Positions 54,677-64,000 of a stretch of 64,000 nt of DNA are shown piece by piece. Source of the DNA: Microthyrium microscopicum. Its lineage: Eukaryota; Ascomycota; Dothideomycetes; Microthyriales; Microthyriaceae. Numbering within the stretch: the stretch's first letter is position 1; each line of letters opens with the position of its first letter. Location: contig MU004231.1 of the NCBI GenBank assembly GCA_010405405.1, positions 1,757,386 through 1,821,385 of the forward strand, read 5' to 3'. The notes under the pieces were generated by a model. That model saw nothing but the letters and a program-made list of their open reading frames with translations. It was not told the DNA's origin and searched no databases. Made by a program: the position numbers and the translations under genes.

Positions 54677-56626
54677 ATGAAGACAGATTCTATTCTATTC
54701 CGCATAGCTCTCTTCACATTGCTAGGGAGCACATCTGCGTTCCCTGGCTGGGCTAAACAGCTGGAAGAGATCAAACGCCGCGACACTGGAGGTGCAGTTG
54801 ATAGCGCCCAGGATTCTACTGAATTGCTAGGAGATCTGGTATCGCCCGGACCACAGACTGACGTTGGAAAGGTACTTCTGTCGATTTTACTTCCTCATAT
54901 ACATATTAATGGGGTACCTAGGCAGTTGCTGATATTCTCTCTGGCAAAGGCGAAGGTCAGGGCGAAGATGGTGGCTACCGAGCTCCAGGCCCACTTGGAT
55001 CCGATGCCTGCAAACAAGATTCTTGTTGCGTCTACAAGTATGCCGCAGACGAAATGAAAGCTGCTTTTCGAGGACCTAGTGGGCGCTGCAATGCTTTAGC
55101 ACGCAGAGCTGTTCGACTGGGGTTTCATGACGCTGGAACTTGGAAGAAAGGGCTCACATCTGGCGGTGCGGATGGCAGCATGATTCTTACTGATGAGGTT
55201 TCGAGACCTATCAATGCTGGTCTTGAGGAGGTTATTGATACCATGAGACAATGGTGAGTCTGCTCTTGCACTTACGTTGATCGTCACTAAGCTTTCTTGA
55301 AGGTACAATAAGTACAGTCCATATGGAGCTGGTGCGGCGGATTTGATCCAGCTCGGGGCAACGACAGCAACAGTCGTTTGTCCACTGGGTCCCCGAATTC
55401 GAACATTCATTGGCAGACAAGACAATGCTAAGCTGCCACCAGATGGTCTGCTTCCAGACGTTAACGCTCCCGCTGATCAACTGATTCAACTATTCATGGA
55501 TAAGACAATCATGCCTAACGGATTGACTGCATTGGTTGGAGCACATACGACAAGCCAGCAGCGATTTTTTGATCCTAAGAGAGCCCTTGATCCTCAAGAC
55601 CTGAGTCCTGGTGTTTGGTAAGTTTTCCTCGTGGAAATATCTTTTCTGAGTACCTCCAACCATATCTAAAGTGGTTTTGACTGTAAGCTCATGCTAACAA
55701 ATCCTAGGGATGTGTTATTCTATCCTCAGACCCTAAATCCAAGAGCCCCTAAACGTGTTCTCAAATTTCCAGCAGATGTGAAGTTCTCTACCCATCCTCG
55801 AATGGCCGAAGAATGTACGAACTCATGAAGCCCCACGGAATATCATTGACTGAATACTGATACCCTCTAGGGAAAGAATTTGCTGATCCCAAGACTGGAC
55901 AAGAACACTGGAATTCCGATTTTGCTCGAGAATACGTCCGTCTCTCAATGCTTGGTGTCAACAACATAAACAATATGTCCGAATGCACAAAAGTACTCCC
56001 ACCAAGATCTGGAGGTTTCAACCCGCCGGATTTAAATCAGGTCAACCAGTGGCTACAAGGCGGCTTTAACAACTACGGAAGTGCTTTTGGATCCTTACTT
56101 GACCAAGGACAATCAGCCGAGAACGCGACTCTCTCCCAGAATGGCATCAATCCAGCAGATGCTACAAATAAAGCTCCTCCTCCACCAGGCTCTCCGTTCA
56201 GTAAGCCTCCACCTGCTCCAGCTCGCCCCAGTGTTCCTGTTCCAACGGCTAAACCCTCGCCAACTCGTATGCCCAAAAGAGGCGGTGGCCAAGATCCAGG
56301 ATTCCTTCAACCAAGCCAGGCATCCTCAGTGCTACAGTCAGGACAGCCATCCCTCTTGAGTTCTTCTGCACTGGGAGCGCCATCGCAGTCTGGGCAACCG
56401 CCTTTGCCTAGCTCTTCTATTCTAGCTTCTCAGTCAGGTAAGTTCTTGACGCGAATATACCTTTGCCCCGACAATCTCATACTAATGAGTCTCAGGCCAA
56501 CCACTAACACAACCCATTGAACCGAACCCAACGCAGCCAGAGTCGATGGTAGAGGACGAGGGGGCCGAGGAGGGAGACAATAGAGTTGGAAGCAGTCGAT
56601 ATTTATGGAAAACCGAGATTTTATGA
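54677..56626 (+). CDS. Secreted class II-like heme peroxidase (548 aa)
   Basis: Six exons: 54677-54871, 54922-55253, 55303-55617, 55708-55814, 55871-56437 and 56496-56626. The introns are 50, 49, 90, 56 and 58 bases. A signal peptide covers about residues 1-20 (FRIALFTLLGSTSAF). The heme pocket shows distal R130 and H134 (RRAVRLGFHDAGTW) and proximal H257 (LVGAHTTSQQRFF). Paired Cys (SCC, C96/C121) fit the disulphides of fungal secreted peroxidases. After the catalytic domain (to about 390) comes a Pro/Ser-rich tail with repeated SGQP units (three clear copies), ending without a GPI signal. It would oxidise phenolic substrates with hydrogen peroxide. The tail is the odd feature, and I recognise no carbohydrate-binding module in it. 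Confidence 0.9.
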
Positions 56627-56797
56627 GATGCAAGTATATCATTTATCCATTTCTCGTTATTTTTGTCAAGGTTACCCTTGATGCAGCTAAGAAGTACATC
56701 TTTAATACAAGACAAGGGATCAGACATCTTCCCAGCCTTTAGGTTCACCAAACTCCCATAGTTGATACAATGCGATATCGTGTTTTCAAGGCCAGAC

Positions 56798-57676
56798 CTA
56801 ATCCTTCCATCGATTCAAGTACTTCTGCATATCATCCATCGGATTAGCCGCAGGCGTTTCCTAGATCCATAAGCTTCTCGCCACAAACTCACCATACCAG
56901 GACTTACAGGATTCGCCCGTTGGCTAAAACTCCACGTCTTAGCCTGCGTAACAGTCTTCTGAATAAACGTATTCGGCTTCATCGGCGACTTTGCAATGAC
57001 CACTTTACTCGGTGGATTCAACGGCGTCATCTTCGTCTTCGTAATCTTCGTCCCTGGATACGTCTGCATCGGCGCATAGATGATAGGCCCCGTCTGCTCA
57101 TGAAACGGTATACCGTAGAGGCCATTCGGACCGGCCGCAGCAGCAGGCAACACGGTAGCGACTTGGCGTGGTGGACCGGCTACGCCGCCGCCTACTGTAG
57201 CAAGGCCGCTGACGATGGCGGGTGGGAAGATGCCAGTCATGCCGGTGAGTGTGAAGCGCGGGGAGAAGTTTGTTACTGTGCCGCCTGTTGCGAGGACGGA
57301 GATCATCTTGAGAAAGCTGGAGAAGTGTTAGAGGTAGGCAGATTATGGAGCGGGGAGGAGATGGCTACTATGCGTTGTTGGGCTGGCTGGCTCCTAGACC
57401 TGGGGAGATTGTGCCAATGGCTTGATTCCCATTCGCGAAGACGCCTTGAGTTGTGATGGGGAAGAGCTGGATTATAGTCCCGTCATCGTTGCCGCCGGCG
57501 CAGAGGAAGAGTTGGTAGGAGATGAATTTTGTGATGGCGGGTAGGTCGCCGGATTCGGTCCATTTGATCTGAAGCGAACCGGCGGGTATGACTGCGCCTG
57601 CTACGGGTGCTGTGAATTTGACATCTGCGAGGACGATGGTGAGGAATGTGGTGAGGAGTGTCAAGGGAGACAGCAT
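56798..57676 (-). CDS. Kre9/Knh1 cell-wall beta-1,6-glucan protein (259 aa)
   Basis: Exons 57369-57676, 56908-57316 and 56798-56860. The introns are 52 and 47 bases. A signal peptide is visible (LSPLTLLTTFLTIVLA, 2-17). The N-terminal domain VKFTAPVAGAVIPAGSLQIK..YQLFLCAGGNDDGTI is the Kre9/Knh1 family module. The C-terminal domain contains RFTLTGMTGIFPPAI, VVGG-like Gly-rich runs and QTGPIIYAPMQTYPGTKIT, as in ascomycete Kre9. Family members are secreted and needed for beta-1,6-glucan assembly in the wall. Length fits the family. It lies next to the secreted peroxidase, on the opposite strand (convergent). Confidence 0.9.
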
Positions 57677-58155
57677 CGTGGAGGAGAATGGGCTGCTCAG
57701 CAGCGGGTTCTACTGCGCGTGCTTTGAGTTTGGTTGAGAGAAAGGAGAACAAATCAATTCTCAAATTGCACCGAAGTCGTAGTACTTTAGCGAGGGGAGT
57801 TTATAGCAAGGGAGAGGGTGAATCGAGGTTGTAGGAATTGATTGGATTTGATGGAAGCTACAAGGCTGAGAGGTGAGAGTGCAAGCTGCCACGATGAAGA
57901 CAATGCAGCAGGTGCAAAAATTGATGGCACTCCTCCACCGATGTTGCCCATAGCATGAATTCTTCTAAAAATCGGATATCTTCCTGCGCACCGTGTTGAA
58001 AAAAGAATAGTTTTTGTGACACAATGTAACGATATGCTTACAAAGTAAATGCTTCAGCTGATTATATACATCGCACTCTATGGGAAGCGTATAACATCTT
58101 AGCCTGATATGCGAAAAGGTCAAGAGCAGCGCGCGATCTTGCCATTGCTTTGCCA
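57677..58155. other. Intergenic region
   Basis: About 480 bases between two minus-strand genes, holding the Kre9-like promoter. No gene was seen. Confidence 0.4.
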
Positions 58156-59175
58156 TCACAATCCCGCTAAGAAATCGTGTCCATATACGTCTTTTACAAG
58201 GAAATCAAGCGCCTCATTGAAACCAGCTACATATAGGAACCCATTTTTGATCCAGCTCTTCATCAACTTTCTCCATGAACGATCAGGGTAGATTGGACAT
58301 GGCTTTGCCTGTCTGGGGTGAAATTTCCAAGGATCTTTGCCAAAGTGCAAGGCTCGCGTTCGTGATTTACCGGGTGCATTGCCTTGAGGAACATCTTCGC
58401 GATCAAATTTGTTGCGCCAGTATCGAAGGCGCCTGGCTTGGATCAATGCGAGGTCGTGATATCTACGGGGTAACAATGATGGTGTCCAGAAGTGAACAGC
58501 TAAATCCTTGGGGTAATTCTTTCGCACCGAGTCCAGTACATTCACCAGATCCTGGCGGGATAACATCCGAGAAGGCGTTCCTTGATCGCCATCTCTAATG
58601 AATAAAGATTCCAAATTTGGTGCGAATATCTTAGGGAGGGTTGCTGGACTATTAAATAAGTCATGACTGATCACCCAAGACATATGTTTCAGTTTCGGGA
58701 AATCGATTAGTGTGAGCGCGTCCTTGATAATATCGGCTCGTAGGATCCTAGGTCCTACGACAAACCAGGCATTTCGAACATTGTTTGCGTATAGTTGTCG
58801 ACGGACAGGTTTTATTCTGAGTAGAAGTGTCAAAAGGCAATTACTTGACGCTGCAAGGTGGTGTTCAGGATCGCCACAGGGTCGAGATGGTTCAGACCAG
58901 AGATGTCGAGTAGCCTCGTTGAACCAAGCTCTGTTGACACGCTGGCATCTAAACAAGGTATGCTCGCGTTGGTATGGAGCGACTGGCCTTGTTATTCGTC
59001 TTTTTGTGATCGTTGTATTGTGAACAGTGTTGTCAAGATGAACCCACTCAAAGATTTGATCTAGGAGTTCTGGTAAATTCAGAACGCGCTGAGCGGCGGT
59101 TTCCTTGGAACTCTTTTTGATGTACTCTGAGATATATTCCGCGACCGGCAGTTCCATTTGAAGATCCAAAACCAT
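58156..59175 (-). CDS. F-box-like protein (339 aa)
   Basis: A single exon. Near the N-terminus, QRVLNLPELLDQIFEWVHLD (29-48) is an F-box-like motif, followed at a typical spacing by LFRCQRVNRAWFNEATRHLW, the 'C..V...W' element of fungal F-box proteins. The rest has leucine-bearing segments (FPKLKHMSWVISHDL, FAPNLESLFIRDG) that might be LRR-like, and a basic C-terminal part (HPRQAKPCPIYPDRSWRKLM) with Arg/Trp. There is no strong domain beyond the F-box. A ubiquitin-ligase adaptor role is an inference from the motif. The start at 59175 (MVLDLQMELPV) is in frame with no better alternative. Confidence 0.72.
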   Translation of the reverse strand: MVLDLQMELPVAEYISEYIKKSSKETAAQRVLNLPELLDQIFEWVHLDNTVHNTTITKRRITRPVAPYQREHTLFRCQRVNRAWFNEATRHLWSEPSRPCGDPEHHLAASSNCLLTLLLRIKPVRRQLYANNVRNAWFVVGPRILRADIIKDALTLIDFPKLKHMSWVISHDLFNSPATLPKIFAPNLESLFIRDGDQGTPSRMLSRQDLVNVLDSVRKNYPKDLAVHFWTPSLLPRRYHDLALIQARRLRYWRNKFDREDVPQGNAPGKSRTRALHFGKDPWKFHPRQAKPCPIYPDRSWRKLMKSWIKNGFLYVAGFNEALDFLVKDVYGHDFLAGL

Positions 59176-59755
59176 GTTTCTTAGTCAGTTGAAAAGGAGG
59201 GAATTGGCGTGGCATAGGCTGGAGTCTGGTTTCAAAAGATCTTGATGAGCGAGTCCCAAGCAGTGAAGCTCGAAGTAAAATATGTTGCAGCCGGAGGAGA
59301 ATGAAAAGAAACTACTGAGCTGGCTCTGGCCGGGTTAGGTTGCTGGATTATATGCGAGATGATAGAGCTGGTTCGAATGAACTACGGTTAACTTGCGCTC
59401 GCAAGTCGTAGCCATGGTTGGGATTCCGGTACAACCCAAGATAAATCTTGATCAACAGCGATAACTCCAAGTCCGGTAAAGGTGATTTCAGTAGTAAAAA
59501 GCCTCATATGGGTGCCCTCGTTTAGCTAGCTGCTCAACGCTGTGGCTGTCCATTAGGATCTTGGAAGAGTATTTCATATTTCCCATAGTGGTGGCCAGTG
59601 ATGAAGGGAGTCCCGTAGTTCTGTGTTTCTGATCTGAATACGACCCAAAGAATGGGTTTAGAATACCAAAGTTGTGCGATGAATTCTTAGCTCATTTGGA
59701 GTACCATAGAACAACAGCACTAGCGTAAAGTTGTTGCAGCAATTAAAACTGGTTG
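59176..59755. other. Intergenic region
   Basis: 580 bases upstream of the F-box-like gene and downstream of the phosphatase gene. Nothing was recognised. Confidence 0.4.
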
Positions 59756-60384
59756 TTAATACTGCCCAAACTCCCAAATACCTTTATCGTACCCTTCAGT
59801 TACTCGTTCGTCCTCTCCATACCTAGGAGCATGTCAGTTTCAATTGCTTGTATTCCTCGGAATGATTCTTACTTCTCCTGCCATCGTTGAAATCCGCCCT
59901 CTAGCACAAAAACTTTCTGCGGCACCTCGCTCTCCTTATTCTCACCCTCCTCATTTCCCTCGTCTTTTGGCTCTGTCTTCTTGTCCAGTCCCAGCCGTTC
60001 CCGCTCACGCATATATCTCAGCGCCGCCGTTGGGCCCCGCTGTTGACTGAGCGCACAATGAAACACCACAATCTTCTTCTCGCGCAGCGTACGCAGTAGC
60101 TCGGGCATACGGTAGTCTAGTGATGGGGCCGGCACATTCTGGCATCCTCGGATATGGCCGCCAATGAAATCAGAGTCCCGTACGTCGATTATAGCTAGCG
60201 ATTCATCGCCTGGCTTGCCAATGAGCTTGGCGAATAGTGAGTCGCGAGATATGCGGGGCAGGTTGCCTATGTTGATGACAGGTGCGGTGGGCTGGACGCG
60301 GGGATTTTGGTGCTTGTAGAGAAGATGGGCGTCCATGGTGGAAAAGCGGCTACGGGTTTTGATATGTGGGAATGGCGAGCGCAT
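59756..60384 (-). CDS. Cdc25/rhodanese-type phosphatase (Ych1/Ibp1/Acr2-like, 192 aa)
   Basis: Exons 59873-60384 and 59756-59822, intron 50 bases. The rhodanese fold reads LAIIDVRDSDFIGGHIRGCQ. The active site is FHCALSQQRGP with C110 and R116 in CX5R, a Cdc25-type loop rather than a sulphurtransferase loop of six residues. Members act as protein phosphatases or arsenate reductases, and which one cannot be told here. A Glu/Lys-rich insertion (about 130-155) precedes the final helix EGGFQRWQEKYGEDERVTEG. A shorter start at 60336 (MDAHLLYKHQ) is equally possible, giving 176 residues. Confidence 0.85.
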
Positions 60385-60854
60385 TGAAGATGAAGGGTGA
60401 GGTGTTGAGCTTCAGGATCGCACTTGGACAGGACGGAATGTTCCGTATCGATATTGGATTGTACCGTGACCCCCTGCGATAATGAAGTTGAGGGACGGCC
60501 CGCAATATCTTGTGGACTTTCTTGCGGAGTTATTTCCGCTTTTGCTGCCTTATCGTGACCACTTCGCCTCACCCAACACAGGTAACGTTATATTCATGGT
60601 CCATGATGTAGAGTAACTCATTAGCGAAATTGCCGCAGGCTGCGCTTGACTGTCTCGCTTGACCGCCTGGCTTTCTCCAAAATCTTTCGTCGTCTTTGGG
60701 TTGTTTCCGTTACTAATGTTACTCTATGAACCAGAAACGGGACACACCAGTGTATCAAAGAACTACTAACTAGTATCTATGAAATGAATTTTTCACAAAG
60801 CGATTGCTGGTCTCCAACAATCGACCCAAGGACTACAGTCTTCCAGCGTTGCTA
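60385..60854. other. Intergenic region
   Basis: 470 bases, the promoter side of the phosphatase gene. No gene was seen. Confidence 0.4.
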
Positions 60855-61983
60855 TCAAGCACCCAGCCCCTTCAAGCTCGCCACCAGATCAACAACCGTC
60901 TTTTGAAACCCCACAAACTCACTCCCGAGCAAACCCCTCGCCCTTCCATTATCAAACTTGAAATAATTCTGCACACTTCCACCAGGGAAATCACCGCCCT
61001 CACTCGACTCCTCCGGCAGCCTTCCAGCATACTCAGGAAACTCCTTCCTAACGATATCAACAATCTCCTTATTGCTATAATATCCACCCACCGCCATGAC
61101 CCTCTTACCGGCCATCTCCTCACCTTCAGCCGCGAGCACATGAATCAGCGCCGCATCTCTCACATCAACGCAGAGAAACAGACCCGTATCCGGCACCGAG
61201 TCCTTCCACTTCCCCGCCAGCACATCACGAATCCTCGCGTTTGATGTATTCACGCTCTCCAGTGTAACATCATGTATCATAGGTCCAAAAACCATCGGCG
61301 GATTCACAGTCGTCAGACTAAAATTTGGCTTCTTTTCATCCATGAAGTTCCAAGCAGCTTGCTCGGCCAACTTCTTGGACCCGCTGTAGCCAACGGCCGG
61401 TGAAGTCAGTGCTTCCTCGTGTGTGACAGGGTTCCAGTCTGCCTCGGAATATGTGTGCTCAGGCCAGTTACCACGATCGCGCTGCCACATCGCGGCGAAG
61501 GAGGATGTGATGATCACGCGACGGACGGAAGGGGCGTTGGCAGCGATGGAGAGCAGGATGTTGGTTGTGCCGTTTATGGCGGGGTCCAGCAATTGGGATT
61601 GAACGTCTGTGATGGCGAAGGTATAGGGGGAGGCTGTGTGGATCTAGGGGATGAATGTTAGGAGAGGTAAGCTGTAGGTAAAACTGAACTTACGACTGCG
61701 TCAAAGGGAGGATCTGAGATGACAGCCTCATCAAAGGCGCCATCCAGGGCAATGTCGGGGACAATGGCGAAGGCTAGTTTACCACTATCATATTGGGCAT
61801 ATCTTTGGCGGATTTTGTCAGCTTTGGCGCTATTGCGGACTGTTGTTACGACCGAATGACTTAGAAATATTAGCTTGGTTTCGTTTGTTTGATACGGTAT
61901 TGGTCGGACCCTCTCTTGAGGAGTGTATCGAGTACATGAGCTCCTAAGAAGCCACTACCGCCAGTGAGCAGAACTCTAGACAT
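60855..61983 (-). CDS. NADPH-dependent aldehyde/ketone reductase, GRE2-like extended SDR (342 aa)
   Basis: Exons 61910-61983, 61694-61859 and 60855-61643. The introns are 50 and 50 bases. The first donor is GTCCGA, weaker than the window's usual GTAAGT-type, but the joined RGHSVVTTVR is exactly the expected family sequence. Cofactor motif TGGSGFLG (7-14), Arg after beta-2 (VRNS), S127/S128 and Y166-SGS-K170 complete the extended-SDR active site. HTASPY and VNPPMVFGP are family blocks of cinnamoyl-CoA-reductase/methylglyoxal-reductase-like enzymes such as Gre2. It would reduce aldehydes or ketones with NADPH; the substrate is unknown. Confidence 0.9.
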
Positions 61984-62677
61984 TTTGTAAATAGGGGTTT
62001 AATGTTGAATTGGAGTGTTTTTGGCCTGTAGTAGTATTTCGGGTACTATCAAGTCGCGTGGTCGAGGTAGTTCGAACAGTACTATCCTATTGACTGAGTA
62101 TGGCGGACTTTATATCAGTCAGCGCTGGCTAAGAAGTTGATATAAGGCCGAGCACATGCAGCTTCTACTGGGGGTGGCCCCGCAGATCCCGCGCTGTGTG
62201 CACAATGCTGTATAATACTCTGTACACTCACTAAAGGCACGTCAGCCTGAGTAATACATAGAGAATGATTACTCAAGAAACAGTTCTCAAAGTTTGACTT
62301 GGAGTTACGCTACTATTCCGTATTACAAAGGTCAATCAGACAGCTCTACTTGAAGAGACTGGTGTCATGCGATAGGCAACCTTCCTTTATTGATAAGCGT
62401 ACCTTACGAGCTTCAAGTCTCGTTCGTAGGATGATCCGCGAGCACTTCTGGTGATATCGTTCTGTGTTTTTGATGAAGTATATTCTTTTCAGTACGAAAA
62501 CAGGTATCTGACCGAAGGAAAACTTTCGCTGATGAATCTGATGCTCTTGTCCAAGCCAAAAATCTACGGGAGACATCGTAGGGGAATACAGGAGAAACAC
62601 TACCAATCCAAGTCTTTCGTCGGATAGCAAAACACAACAAACCGAGACATGCGCGATGCAGATCACAGTTGTGGTAT
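61984..62677. other. Intergenic region, 690 bases
   Basis: This is the promoter side of the reductase and the 3' flank of the BAR gene. Minus-strand ORF 62346-62723 overlaps the last BAR exon in another frame and is treated as a shadow. Confidence 0.4.
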
Positions 62678-63952
62678 TCATGCGCCCTCGCGGCTTTTGC
62701 GATAGTTGGCCTACAATGTACAATTAGATAAATGCTGTAGCTGATCTCGTGTAAGGCTGTTATACCTCCTGTTCCACCTGGAGCTGGTCAACTACTGGAG
62801 CCAATTCGGACATAATCTCGTAAGCCTTCTTGTGGTATTCTAATTGAGCGGCGATCAATTCTGCCAAGTTTCTCAATGGCTCGGGCGTGTCCAAGACCTG
62901 TAGCCGTTAGCTTTAATGGCATCGATTTAGACACATATGTTATTCTCACATTCTTCATCACACCAACAGCCTCTTCGGTTTGGGCAAGTAGTTCATCTTC
63001 CTTAGCCTCGATCTCAGCGCGGGCCTCTTCGGAGAGATGCTCATCTTCGCCAAGATTATCTCGACCTTGTCCAGGGAAAGAGAAGGCACCGCTGTTCTTG
63101 TACTTGGCCTTGGTAGCATCGAGGTTCAAGCGGGCACTTTCAACACCTCGTCGTGCACGGGTTGCGAACTGAATCTGAGTGTTGAGTGTTGTGCTCCAGC
63201 CAGCAAGGAATCGAGCTTGGACATCGGCGTCTTGGGCAAGACGAGCTTCTCCGACCTTCTCTTCTGCAATGGCATATTTCTCCAAAGCACCTGCAAGAGG
63301 GTCGTCCTTAGCGCCATCATGGTCAGCGGTTTTGAGGACCTGGGACGAGGCGAGGGAGGCTCTAGCAATAGCATGATTGAATGTCTTGGGTTGTGGCTTG
63401 GCTGAAGGGGGAGCGGTCATGGCAGCAGCTGCCTCAGAGGCACTGTTAGCGGTGGAAAGAAGGGAGACCTTTTCGGTAACGGTGCGGCCAAGGTCGTTGA
63501 AGGATTCGCGAAGATTGGTGGGATAGTCGTAAGCTTCGTGGGTGTATTGCGAACTACGGACACTATTAGACTCGAGGTTTTATGTATGATGAGCGCATTA
63601 CGTACGTTACTTGGAGCATCTTCTGGTGGACCTGCTTCAAAGCGTCTACGCGCTTCTCAAGCTCCAGATAATTGTCGGGAAGTTTGGTCTCAAAGTATCG
63701 TCAGCAAGCACATCTTGCTTATCGTGATGGTAGAAAAGCAATACCTTGTCATCAACATTTCCAAACTGCTCTTTCATCATTTGCTGAGTGCGGTTCACGG
63801 TCGGCACAATTGCCGCCCTATAATTCCACGTCAGTATCCGTAAACTGGAAGCTCAACTCGATATGTCCATAGCTTGGTAGCCTAGAGACCTGTCTTGTGT
63901 TCGCGGGGTGAGACTAACGTGAAGCTTTTACCAAAAGCTTGGATGCGATCCA
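62678..63952 (-). CDS. Gvp36-like BAR domain protein (319 aa)
   Basis: Six exons: 63918-63952, 63745-63817, 63606-63688, 62950-63553, 62766-62897 and 62678-62710. The introns are 100, 56, 52, 52 and 55 bases. The first exon is 35 bases (MDRIQAFGKSF) and the last encodes ten residues. The protein is almost wholly helical, with TVNRTQQMMKEQFGNVDDKT, YLELEKRVDALKQVHQKML, QYTHEAYDYPTNLRESFNDL and a long C-terminal coiled coil (ARAEIEAKEDELLAQTEEAV..LIAAQLEYHKKAYEIMSEL). This is the fungal BAR_2/Gvp36 family that binds curved Golgi or vacuole membranes. All joins are in frame. The chain was built from splice signals only. Confidence 0.9.
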
Positions 63953-64000
63953 TGATTGCGGTAGATTATTTCTTGGTAGGCGATTGAGAGTAATAACGAG

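Overview
The window reads as a nuclear contig of a filamentous ascomycete (Pezizomycotina, possibly Leotiomycetes; the rank is an inference). Almost every multi-exon gene has introns of 44-60 bases with GT..AG ends and a CTRAC-like branch site shortly before the acceptor. Gene families such as fungal Mediator subunit 5, the Kre9/Knh1 cell-wall protein, the Hsp104/Hsp98 disaggregase and the tau55 histidine phosphatase point the same way. I rebuilt exon chains by hand and checked that exon lengths keep the reading frame. Start codons and splice sites are therefore sequence-based predictions without transcript support.

Layout. 0-6.9 kb: the end of one gene, a 4 kb gene-poor stretch and a two-exon acidic/basic protein. 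6.9-20.5 kb: a run of minus-strand genes comprising a U2-snRNP SURP/CID splicing factor, an F-box-like protein with a long Ser-Asp tail, a decayed paralogue of it, a DUF423 membrane protein, a short-chain dehydrogenase, an F-box protein and a MYND-finger protein. 20.5-24.5 kb: a repeat-rich stretch with five to six copies of a short dispersed repeat, ORF fragments and one orphan gene. 24.6-27.7 kb: Hsp104. 28.3-33.7 kb: a gene island with an unrecognised five-exon gene, a secreted CE12-type esterase, a glycosyltransferase-like gene and a P-loop kinase broken by an 11-bp tandem repeat. 34.9-64 kb: mainly conserved genes, namely fibrillarin and RPL17 (divergent pair), a tau55-like phosphatase, RPS22, a zinc-finger/LysM protein, a four-TM protein, a TM-anchored F-box-like protein, MED5, a Siw14-like phosphatase, LSC2, a DUF3245 protein, enoyl-CoA hydratase, a secreted heme peroxidase, KRE9, an F-box-like protein, a Cdc25/rhodanese phosphatase, a GRE2-like reductase and a Gvp36-like BAR protein.

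Functionally, the conserved part groups around ribosome and rRNA synthesis (NOP1, RPL17, RPS22, a tau55-like Pol III factor), mitochondrial metabolism (LSC2, enoyl-CoA hydratase) and wall or secreted enzymes (KRE9, peroxidase, CE12 esterase). This is co-location, not a demonstrated pathway. No tRNA, rRNA, CRISPR or intact transposon was recognised. The most unusual observations are the triplicated 11-mer that breaks the kinase just after its P-loop, the dispersed repeat that supplies the stop codon of a coding-like ORF, the intracellular zinc-finger/LysM/UBA-like protein, and the tandem F-box-like paralogue with a decayed copy.
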